NCBI GenBank assembly: GCA_944390735.1
Contig: CALXRL010000052.1
Span: 1 to 52,142 of the forward strand
From: an uncultured Victivallales bacterium
GTDB taxonomy: Bacteria > Verrucomicrobiota > Lentisphaeria > Victivallales > UBA1829
Length of the DNA: 52,142 bases
Direction of reading: 5' to 3'
Shown here: in pieces, positions 42,379-51,000 of the stretch
Layout of the letters: every line of letters starts with the position of its first letter
Position numbering within the stretch: the stretch's first letter is position 1
Position numbers and translations under genes: made by a program
Notes under the pieces: generated by a model
The model's input: only the letters and a program-made list of their open reading frames with translations
Told to the model about the DNA's origin: nothing
The model's database searches: none

Positions 42379-44630
42379 TTTTCACCTCGTATTTGATTGA
42401 ATTCGTTGATAAAGCTGGCAAAACGATCCGGTTTTTCCATTCCGATTTTTGATTCAACGCACTTTGCGGCGATGTATCCGGTAATAGCGGAGAAAAAGGA
42501 ATCCCGAAGCGGGACGTCCACGTCCTTCTCAGAGACATCGACATAATCTTCAGCGGGCATTCCGTATTTATTCATACGTTCATCCGGTCGCCGGCGCCGG
42601 ATTTCACGAACGCCCTGATTGAGATATGAGATGAATTCCGCATCAGACCAGTGAAATGGAATATTGGATAATTCGTTTTCATACGACTTCCGATAATATT
42701 CAAGCCAGTTTTCATTTGGATGTTCTTCCAGACACCGGAAGACAATATAGGCGACGAGCGCCTGTTCAAATTTATCTGAAATCGGAAGGACCGTTTGATC
42801 TTCCTCCTCCAGGTAGATATCGAATTTACAATCGGGTCGTTTCCGGATAATTTCCCGGATTCCAGAATTCAAGAACTCTTTCAGCTTTTGATCCGTCCAA
42901 TGCCATGGAACCATGGAAAGGAAGGAAAAGAATTGATCCATATATCCCTGCTGGGACTGGACATCCCCCGTTTGAAGAGAAAGTTTTGATCTGATATAAG
43001 CCAGAAGAGCCGGAACATATTTGTCTGAAAGAGGCAATGTTCCTGAGATTTCGATTTCTCCGGAAAACTCCTCATTCTTACAGTCTCCCCGTCTTCGATA
43101 GACTTCCAGCAGTGCATCCTTGAGAACATTCAGTAATTCCTCATCGCTGAAATGATAAGGGATTGACTTGAGTTCATCAAAGAACTGGGTCTGATACAGT
43201 TTATATTTTTCGGAAGCATTCGGATAATCAAGAGCCTGCTCGAATGCCCTGGCAAGGACATAGCAGTTGATCGGGAGCAGGAATTTATCGCTCACGGGAA
43301 TTGAACTGCTTTCAAAGAGTGTTTTATACTCCAAATCGGAGCAGTCGCTTCTGCGTCGAATGATGTTTCGTACAGCATCGTTCACATAAAGAAGGAGATC
43401 GGAATTCTGCCAGTGGAAGGGAACTTTTTTCAGTTCCGCATCGAATCGATCCAGATTTATCTTGTATGCCTCATTGCCTTTCATTTCCTGAATCCGTGCG
43501 GAAACATGAGCAATCACAGCCGGGATGAATTTGCTGTTCAGGAGAAAAGCGGAAGAAGTTTCCTTGTAAACAATATCCTTGCAGTCCTGTCTTTTCCTTA
43601 TGATCTCCCGGACAGCGTCATTGATATAAGCAGAATAGTCCGTATCGTCCCAGTGGAATGGAACGGTTTGAATTTCCTCCAGAAAGCGGTCTCTGTGCAG
43701 TTTATATTTTTCCGAGTCGGCCGGGAAGTCCAGACTCTCCTCCAGTGCGCGGGAAAGAATATAATGAATGAGAGCATTTTCAAATTTGTCGGAAATTGTT
43801 ATCGTGGATGAGCTGCTGACTCCGACATTGATGACGGAACGACAATCCACTCTTCTCCGGATGATTTCCCGAAGACCTGATGCGGCAAATTCAACAAGCG
43901 TTTCGGTTTCCCATCGGAAGGGAACCGCTTTCAGTTCCGCCTGATATTTTTCCCAGTAGAAATTCCGGCGTTCTGCATCGTTTTTGTCTTCCGCCTCGTG
44001 TTCGAATGCGGATGCTGTAGCATAAGCGACCAAGGCAGAAGAAAATTTGTCCCGGATCATTGTGGTATTTTTTTTGGCGCAGTCTGAGCGTTTCAGAAGA
44101 ATATCGCGTATACCAGCCGACATATAGCTTTTCAAATCAGCATCGCTCCAGCGATAAGGCAGCACGGAGTCATCCAGGTTGTAACGAATCTGTTTCAGGA
44201 CTTCCGTCTGATTGATCGTCGATGTTCCAGAATCGTTGTCTCCGAGATTGTCACGGACTTTTGCCAGAATATCAGACATATTCAAAGAGCAGGTCACGTT
44301 GTCGTTGTCGGAGACGTTATTGCGGATTTCCTGGATCAGCCTTTTGAGGGAATAGGTATAGGAGAAATCATTGCTGTCATTCAGTCTGTCGCGGACGTCT
44401 GACAGAACTCTTGCAACGGTAAGCGAAAATGCGACCTTGTCTGTATCCCCCATATTTTTACGGACATCCATCAGAAGACGTTCCACGGAATAATCGGTGT
44501 TCACATCCGTGCTGTCATTGAGTCTTGCCCGAACCATGTCAAGGATCTTATCCGCCGTCATGGAAAAATTGATTTTGTCATGGTCATTCAGTTTGGTTCT
44601 TACATCGTTTAAGATATCGGCGATCTTCAT
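42375..44630 (-). CDS. Multi-repeat adaptor (DUF6682-like) phage protein, 7+7 architecture
   Basis: 751 residues from the ATG at 44630 (AAGGAG upstream). Residues 6-166 are seven helical units of exactly 23 residues (pattern I-L-x-D-V-R-x-x-L-x-D). Residues 159-751 are seven bodies of 79-93 residues starting at 159, 238, 325, 405, 492, 576 and 659. Each body begins [FYW]-[HR]-[WF]-x-[DN/E] and goes on with REIIRRRxDC, then (I/L)SDKFxxALxAYIxxR, and ends in a helix before (V/I)P. One helix plus one body resembles a single-domain podovirus adaptor. Its product may be a concatenated connector. Confidence 0.8.
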   Translation of the reverse strand: MKIADILNDVRTKLNDHDKINFSMTADKILDMVRARLNDSTDVNTDYSVERLLMDVRKNMGDTDKVAFSLTVARVLSDVRDRLNDSNDFSYTYSLKRLIQEIRNNVSDNDNVTCSLNMSDILAKVRDNLGDNDSGTSTINQTEVLKQIRYNLDDSVLPYRWSDADLKSYMSAGIRDILLKRSDCAKKNTTMIRDKFSSALVAYATASAFEHEAEDKNDAERRNFYWEKYQAELKAVPFRWETETLVEFAASGLREIIRRRVDCRSVINVGVSSSSTITISDKFENALIHYILSRALEESLDFPADSEKYKLHRDRFLEEIQTVPFHWDDTDYSAYINDAVREIIRKRQDCKDIVYKETSSAFLLNSKFIPAVIAHVSARIQEMKGNEAYKINLDRFDAELKKVPFHWQNSDLLLYVNDAVRNIIRRRSDCSDLEYKTLFESSSIPVSDKFLLPINCYVLARAFEQALDYPNASEKYKLYQTQFFDELKSIPYHFSDEELLNVLKDALLEVYRRRGDCKNEEFSGEIEISGTLPLSDKYVPALLAYIRSKLSLQTGDVQSQQGYMDQFFSFLSMVPWHWTDQKLKEFLNSGIREIIRKRPDCKFDIYLEEEDQTVLPISDKFEQALVAYIVFRCLEEHPNENWLEYYRKSYENELSNIPFHWSDAEFISYLNQGVREIRRRRPDERMNKYGMPAEDYVDVSEKDVDVPLRDSFFSAITGYIAAKCVESKIGMEKPDRFASFINEFNQIRGEK

Positions 44631-44649
44631 TTGAGACTCCTTCACAGAC

Positions 44650-45231
44650 CTATCCGGAAAAACCTTTCTGATCCACATGAACCATTGCATTGTTCAGCAG
44701 CGACTTATAGCGTGAGAAATGCCGACTGCTTATCTCCGGATCAAACCATGGTCGGTTTTTCTGTCCTGCCAGGTCCGATATTGTTTTTGCAATAATGGCA
44801 TCCGCATAGGTTCTGATCAGTTCCGGCGGGACATTAGAGGAATCAAACGTCGGCTGAAGAATCACATGGAGAATCAGGTTTCCTCCATCAAAGAGATTGA
44901 GGGCTCCCGGATGGAAAACGACGGAATTGTTGTGGATGTCATAAATACGAGCCGGAAGATATTCCCAGGGTTTTGGATTGTTGTCCGGGCAGTTTCCGGT
45001 ATCTTTTCGAGCCAGGACCGATTCCACGTTGATGAGATCGGCATCGTGAATACCGACCCCGCTGTAAACGGAAATATTTTTGTCGATTCTGGAAGGAACG
45101 GTTGTTCTCCAGACACCGGAACGACGGCAGAATTCCCGCAATGCCTGGCGAAGAGAAAAGCAGACTGTCTGCTCCGGCACCCCGGGCAGTTCATTTTCGA
45201 CATGAAATTTGAGTTGGTACAGATCGGTCAT
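44650..45231 (-). CDS. Phage head-tail adaptor-type structural protein
   Basis: 193 residues. ELPGVPEQTVCFSLRQALREFCRRSGVW (residues about 14-41, quoted in two parts: ELPGVPEQTVCF and LRQALREFCRRSGVW) is a pattern known from podovirus adaptor or tail-completion proteins. A beta-rich middle and a C-terminal helix (IRTYADAIIAKTISDLAGQ) follow. It lies upstream of the multi-repeat adaptor gene. Confidence 0.7.
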   Translation of the reverse strand: MTDLYQLKFHVENELPGVPEQTVCFSLRQALREFCRRSGVWRTTVPSRIDKNISVYSGVGIHDADLINVESVLARKDTGNCPDNNPKPWEYLPARIYDIHNNSVVFHPGALNLFDGGNLILHVILQPTFDSSNVPPELIRTYADAIIAKTISDLAGQKNRPWFDPEISSRHFSRYKSLLNNAMVHVDQKGFSG

Positions 45232-45256
45232 AGCATCCTTTATTCAGGGAATTCCG

Positions 45257-45643
45257 TTAAGCGAAAGCCTTTGCTTTGATTTCTTCCACATCCGCCTCGG
45301 AAAGGACCTTTCCATTGCGGAGCATCGTTTTATAGACGTCTTCGGATGCTTCGCAGATCGTGTCGAACGGATAATTCTGAATTTCCATCGGGGTCCGGAG
45401 TCCTGTTTCGGGATCGACCGAAAAGGTGCTGACTGTGGCATGCCGTGCGATTTCCAGATAGGCTTCCGGCAGGACAACAAACTGGTTTCGTTTGATGAGG
45501 CGTCCGAATCCGTTCAGGGAGAGGAAGACATCTCTTGATTGGACTTCAGATGTTTTCCCGCTGAATTTGACGAGAAAATAACGTTTCCCGCGTTTCGGCA
45601 TGTTTCTGGTATTCTGATTTTTTCTGCTGCTCTCATTTTCCAT
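45257..45643 (-). CDS. Phage protein of unknown function
   Basis: 128 residues from the ATG at 45643 (AAGGAG upstream; a TTG at 45649 is not needed). RYFLVKFSGKTSEVQSRDVF and LIKRNQFVVLPEAYLEIARH suggest a small folded virion protein. Not recognised; the position after the capsid gene is usual for head-completion factors. Confidence 0.65.
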   Translation of the reverse strand: MENESSRKNQNTRNMPKRGKRYFLVKFSGKTSEVQSRDVFLSLNGFGRLIKRNQFVVLPEAYLEIARHATVSTFSVDPETGLRTPMEIQNYPFDTICEASEDVYKTMLRNGKVLSEADVEEIKAKAFA

Positions 45644-45662
45644 TGGCAATCTCCTTGTTGAG

Positions 45663-45698
45663 AAAGGCGTCCGGAGTTTTTATTGAGTTCCGGACGCC
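45663..45698 (-). terminator. Hairpin after the capsid gene
   Basis: GGCGTCCGGA (45666-45675) and TCCGGACGCC (45689-45698) form a perfect 10-bp stem just downstream of the capsid stop. The T-run is weak (TTTCT), so a partial terminator or RNA-stability element is more likely than a full stop. Confidence 0.6.
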
Positions 45699-45717
45699 CG
45701 GTTGAAATTCAGACGAA

Positions 45718-46800
45718 TTACGCTGTTTCGCTGAGGTCGGAACATGTGCATTCAATTCGCGCCATCCACGCCTCATTGAGAATGCAGAGGGCATCCCAGA
45801 CGTCCCAGGCAACGAATCCTCGCTGTCCGTGGGGATCATCCTTGGTGGCTTTTCCGGGGTTCAGCACGCTGATATGAGCGTTGTTGTATCCGGAAAGCGG
45901 AGTGACGCCATAAGCGTCTCTGGCGAGGCAGAGAATGGGATATACATCTGCCTTGTCGGTTGTGGTTGGCGATCCGCCTCCGCCGTCGGATACCGCCGCG
46001 GGGCTTCCTCCGGAGAGCCGTCCCGGGACCGTCGCACCGGCTTCCAGCCACGGATCAAAGAACGTGGAGGTAAGGACGCGGAAGTTTTCGACTTTTCCGA
46101 GCTCATACTGCATCGCGCGGATACTGGAGGAGTATTTTTCCACGGGGACAAACCCCGGGATGTTGCGGATATCGGCTTCGAGGTCGGTGGAGCAAATCGC
46201 GATGAAGCTGTATCCGATCGGTTCGGTGGCGATTTTCGGAGTTGCGCCGACGATTTCCGTGATGTAAGCCGCCTTCTGTTTCAGGAACGAGCGGGCAACT
46301 TTCCGGAAATCGTTGAGGGATACGGTTTTCGAGACTTCCGCTCGGGAATTGACTCCGCCGGCGTAAAAGACGTTGGTTCCCCCCATGAGCGCATTGAAAT
46401 GCAGCTGTTCCAGGGTGTCCGCCGCCTGTTCTCCTGCCAGTTCGGACATCACTCTCAGGACCGGATCTTCGTGTGTATCCTGAATGACGTTGGTAAGGCG
46501 CATGTGAGCGCCATACTGCTTCAGGGTTGCCTTGACATCCTCGTAGTCAATTCCGATGGCGTCCGGGGTAACGCCCTCGGAAAGCGGTGTGGTCGCTGGC
46601 TGAAGGGAGTTGTACCTTCGGAACGCGATAGTTGTGGTTTTGTTTTTCGGCATGGGGTGCCTCTGTCCAAATCTGTCGAGGATCAGACGGGATCTTCCTC
46701 TTTTGAGCAGTTGCGCGACGGCATATCCGGCGGTTCTGTAAGAGATTTCGCCGGAATTGGTTGTTCCGTAAGCACCGGTCTTCATGAGTACATCAGGCAT
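45718..46800 (-). CDS. Major capsid protein, N4-gp56-like family
   Basis: 360 residues. FRRYNSLQPATTPLSEGVTPD near residue 60 (given in part) and AHMRLTNVIQDTHEDPVLRV match the N4-gp56 capsid family. A Gly/Ser-rich loop (SDGGGGSPTTTDK) is an extra element around residue 275. It follows the scaffold and Com-like genes. Confidence 0.88.
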   Translation of the reverse strand: MPDVLMKTGAYGTTNSGEISYRTAGYAVAQLLKRGRSRLILDRFGQRHPMPKNKTTTIAFRRYNSLQPATTPLSEGVTPDAIGIDYEDVKATLKQYGAHMRLTNVIQDTHEDPVLRVMSELAGEQAADTLEQLHFNALMGGTNVFYAGGVNSRAEVSKTVSLNDFRKVARSFLKQKAAYITEIVGATPKIATEPIGYSFIAICSTDLEADIRNIPGFVPVEKYSSSIRAMQYELGKVENFRVLTSTFFDPWLEAGATVPGRLSGGSPAAVSDGGGGSPTTTDKADVYPILCLARDAYGVTPLSGYNNAHISVLNPGKATKDDPHGQRGFVAWDVWDALCILNEAWMARIECTCSDLSETA

Positions 46801-46862
46801 GATGTTTTTCCTTTTTTTCCGGGCTTCACGGAGCCTCTGTTGTTTTTATTCAATCTGAATTT

Positions 46863-47036
46863 TCAGTAGAACACGATATGCAGATCGGTTTTATGGAATC
46901 TGCACTTATTGTCTCTGCACCGGAAGGAGAGTTCCGCTCCTCCGGAAAGGTTTGTTCCCTTTGCCAGGAGTTTTCCGCAATTCGGGCAACGGATTTCCTG
47001 GGTGTTTCTTGGTACTTTTACGTTGATCCGTTTCAT
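46863..47036 (-). CDS. Com-like zinc-finger protein, 57 residues
   Basis: A short gene decoded directly from the sequence. It reads IRCPNCGKLLAKG, then SFRCRDNKC, so C17-x2-C20 and C40-x4-C45 form a zinc finger as in phage Mu Com, an mRNA-binding activator of mom translation. Its ATG overlaps the scaffold stop by four bases. It lies 62 bp before the capsid gene, so a role in capsid-gene translation is conceivable. Confidence 0.7.
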   Translation of the reverse strand: MKRINVKVPRNTQEIRCPNCGKLLAKGTNLSGGAELSFRCRDNKCRFHKTDLHIVFY

Positions 47037-47938
47037 TCTTTCAAACCCAGTTCATATCCTGCGAGGAAATCGTCTTTAGCGGCCGGGGCCTTGTTTCGTG
47101 TCGAGATTCCCGCTCCGGCATATTTGCTTTTTCGGACCGGGTCCGTTCCTCGTTTTGTCCCCTTGTAGGAATCGAGGATCATGCAGAGGTCCTTCGGATC
47201 GCTGGAACGGGCGAAGATTTCGCGCAATCCGCGTCCCTGGTTTTTCATCCATTCTTTGAATCTGGGATCTTCGTGAACGATTTTGGCCGCATCGGGATGA
47301 ACCTTGAAGACTTCTCTGTCGTAATCCTCCTGAGCCTTTCTTGCGGCGTATGCTTCAAGCCGTTCGATACGTCCGGCATCAGCCGAAGCGGGCAGTCCGT
47401 TCCCTTCCGGAGGGGACTTCATCCTGTTTTCCATCATCTTCTGGGCGACGTAGACCGCGGCGGCGATTTCCTCGGGGAAATCCTTTGCGAACTCCTTCAG
47501 GTTCACGCCCTGGAAGTCTTCCGGGAGATTGTTCAGGAGCGACGAGACAAAATCATCCTGATCCGGAGAACCGGACGGCGGCTGTTCCGCAGGAGGATTT
47601 TTCTTTTCCGGATCCGCATTCTCAGGGGAGGGGTTCTTGTCCGTCGGAGTTCCTGGCATTCCGTCTTCATTCAGCAGATCGGACCAGTCGTTTTTGCCGA
47701 CCGGATTCGGTTCCTCCTGCGGATCGGACGGTTTATCGGATCTGGAGGGTTCCGTTCCAGTTGTTTCCTGTTCCGTCGGTTCCACGTTTTCTGATTCTTC
47801 GACGGCATTCTTCGTTTCCTCCAGAGTTTCCTCCAGAGTTTCCTCCTGAGTTTTCTGGGGTTCCGCTTCATCGAGCCCCTGCTGAAAGCCTTCGTTGTAC
47901 AAGGACTCTTCGGCTTCCGTCATTGTTTCGTCGCTCAT
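47033..47938 (-). CDS. Capsid scaffolding protein (probable)
   Basis: 301 residues. The N-terminal half is strongly acidic and Glu/Pro/Thr-rich (EETLEETLEETKN) and disordered. The C-terminal half is helical and basic (AGRIERLEAYAARKAQEDYD, then RGLREIFARSSDPKDLC). This and its place ahead of the capsid gene fit a scaffold. First gene of the minus-strand late operon; GGAGATCACCT precedes the ATG. Confidence 0.75.
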   Translation of the reverse strand: MSDETMTEAEESLYNEGFQQGLDEAEPQKTQEETLEETLEETKNAVEESENVEPTEQETTGTEPSRSDKPSDPQEEPNPVGKNDWSDLLNEDGMPGTPTDKNPSPENADPEKKNPPAEQPPSGSPDQDDFVSSLLNNLPEDFQGVNLKEFAKDFPEEIAAAVYVAQKMMENRMKSPPEGNGLPASADAGRIERLEAYAARKAQEDYDREVFKVHPDAAKIVHEDPRFKEWMKNQGRGLREIFARSSDPKDLCMILDSYKGTKRGTDPVRKSKYAGAGISTRNKAPAAKDDFLAGYELGLKE

Positions 47939-47976
47939 AGGTGATCTCCTTTCTCTTGTGAAAGATTTCATAGATA

Positions 47977-48032
47977 ATACGTGCCAACAAAAACGGGGAA
48001 AAAATCAATTTTACGCACGAAAACTCTGCCAA
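47977..48032 (-). promoter_or_regulatory. Shared late-promoter element, copy 2
   Basis: Minus-strand copy of the 25479-25534 element, 47 of 56 bases identical, gap-free. A -10-like TATTAT is at its 3' end, and the scaffold ATG is 38 bp further on. Confidence 0.7.
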
Positions 48033-48075
48033 TAACAGGGAGAGGATTTCTTGTTTCCGCAGTATTTCCGGATTT

Positions 48076-51000
48076 TTATTTTTCCGGGTTGAACTGACGT
48101 TGCTTCACAGCGTCAAGGCTTCTCCGTGTAATCAGAGAAATTCCATGCGGCCGGTTTCTTCTCACGCGGGCGTTGTAGTGTTCGATTTCTTTCTGAATGA
48201 CAAGAGCTTCGTCCGGGTCTTCGATTCTCCGCAGGTAATACCGTCTTACGCGGTTGTAGATTCGATTTCTGGCTTCGGTATATTCCCTTTTCGTCTGAGT
48301 TTCCCGCCACAGCCGTTCCGTTTTTTCGGAAATGGAGACCGGATTGAATCCGAATGACCGCAGGAGAAGTTCACCCCATCCACCTGTCAGCGGTTCTCCT
48401 TCCCAGTAGACCGGATTATTTCTCCGGTCTGTCACGCCTTCGCGCATTTCGCGGATTCCGCGCATTGTGGAAGAGAGTGCCGACGGGACAAGTCGTTCTG
48501 CCCCCTTCCAGACATCTCCGTTGAGGATATCCCCGGTTCCGTAAAAGACGTCCGAAAGGACCGAATAGCTTGCACCACCGACATCCTCAAGGGTTGTTGG
48601 AAGAGAGAAGTCATTCATGGAAAGAGATCCTGTGATATTCACCCCGGCGGCGCCAAAAAGCCCATGACGGTAAGAGCGTGCCGCTGTGACACCGGCTTTT
48701 TCTTCCAGCCATTTGTAAATCCATTCATCCGGGTCGTCCGGCGGTTCCGTTCCGAGGGCTTCACAAACTTTCCTCAGGATCCAGGAAGCGACCGGTCCCA
48801 TGACAGGAGCCAGAACAAAGAGAGGGGATGCGGAGAGTCCCGCGACAGCCATTGGAGAAAACGTCATATAAGCCGTGGCCAGGATATCTTTTTTCTGGAA
48901 TCCGCATTCCAGAAGCGCCTGAATATAAGTATGCGGATAGGTTTTGAACATATACCATGCCCGGGCCATCTGTGCGCCCAGGCTGGCGCCTCTTGCCCAT
49001 GTTGGGAGATTTACTTTCCCGTAAACTCCGTTGGCGCGGTCTGAGATATATTTTGCCTTTTCGAGGTATTCATCCTTCAGCTTTTCGTCCAGTTTTCCTT
49101 TATGATCTTCGCAAAGGACCTTGTACGCGGCATAGATGGATGCTGCGCGGTTGATCCGTTCCGTGATTTCCTGTCCGCCCAGCAGGATTGCCGCTCCGGT
49201 TCTCCATGTTCTTCCAGCGAAGGTCAGTCCGACGGATGCAGCCTCTTTGTTTACGAGCGAGACAATCCATCCTCGTTCCGCCATTTTTCCGAACACGTTC
49301 ATATCCTCATCGTTCAATTTCTTTCCGACACCGAGCTTAGCATAGAGCATATAATTTGCCGCCTTCGGAACTGCAAGAGAGAGTTCTCTCCACGCTTTCG
49401 GAATGGGAATTCCACCGTGAGCGTGCATCATAGCCGGCGTTGAAGTCAGGAGAGAGGTAAGATTGATCAGCCCTGTGCTGATTCGTGAGAGATATTTCAC
49501 TGCCGCGATTGCCCGGATTTTTCCCATCACGCGTTCGGAAGCCTCCGTATTCCGCATCATTTCCCTGATGAAAGCCAGAGACTCGCTGTACGCTTCGGGT
49601 TGTGTGGCGGAATCAATTCTCTGTTCATTCACATATTTCATGTACTCCCGGCGCAGACGGGTCCGCTCCTCGATCCATTCCTCCGAAAAGAGTTCGATAT
49701 TCTTTTTCCCGTGTTCGGCGGCATATTCGTCGAACGGGATTTCCGTTCCGGTTACGGCCCGGAGAGCATTTTTTGCGAACTCTGTTTTTGCCGTTCCAGC
49801 CGCGGTTCCGGAACATACGAGGCGAAGAGCTGTCAACGGATCTTCTTCATAACCGAGATAAACGTCGGCACCTTTCCGTCCGTCGCGGGAAATTTTTCTG
49901 GAACGGGAGCCATGAGAATGAATCAGAACGGCGATTCGTTCCGCCATGTCCCTTCCGAACGCCGTTACCAGTCCTTTTTGTACACTGTCCATAGCAATGG
50001 TTTTGCAGAGGAGTTCTTCCATTCCCTCTTCCGCGTTTGCGAAATGCCATGCTCCGCCGTAAAATCTTCCGCCCAGCGACTTCAAGTCTCGTGCGAATTC
50101 TCGTCCGGCACTCCCCATAACGACATAATGACGTTCGATTTTTCCATCTTTTCTATGGTAGTCCTGATACTCGCCGGTCATTCCGAAGTCTTCGAGATGC
50201 ACTTTTCCTTTTTCCAGATCGGTGATTCCGCTCTGAAGCAGATCATTCAGGCTTGCAATATTTGCTCCAGCGAAAGCCTCCTCCGAAGGTGTGGACGTGA
50301 TCTCCTGTGTTACTTTCCATCCATTTCGGATAAGCTGAAGTGCGCGGAGTTTCCGTCCTGCCGGGGTATCGAATATTTCCAGTCTGGGATTTTCGCCATT
50401 CTTATGAGCCCACAGCATATAACGTCCATGTCGAATTCGCGGCATGTAATAACCTCTTCTGTCTCCCATTTTCCGGAGTTCTTCGAAGAGATTGACTCCG
50501 TCAATTTTCGGGATTTCGATTCCCGCCTCGTCCGCATCTCTTTTCAGGGCGTCCGCTTTTCCTTTCAGCATCTCATAGACGCGGGAGAGGATTGACCGGA
50601 ACGCGAGGAGCGCCCCTGCCGCTTCGCTGGAGTATCCGGCTTTTACAAGTTCCTCCGCCTCCAGACGGAACGCCTTGTTCCATGCGGTATTTTCGTCCAT
50701 GAAACGGAGTTGAGTATCGTTTCCGTCCCTGTCCAGAATCCTGTATGTGTTGTCCTGTTTCCCGACCCGGTATCCGATCTCGTTTTTATCGCACTCCCGG
50801 ATGTACCCGGCAAGTTTTTTGTATTCGGCCGTATTTCGTCTGGAAAAATCAGAGAATGTTTTCAAATCATCCTGAACTCCGTCATGATAGAGGGAGTGTT
50901 CCAGAAGATTTTTGTTGTCCTCGAGTTCCATTCCCAGCTGGAAGATTCGTTTTAATGCCGGGACTTTTTCCGAATAGAACTGAATGGTTCCGAACATTTT

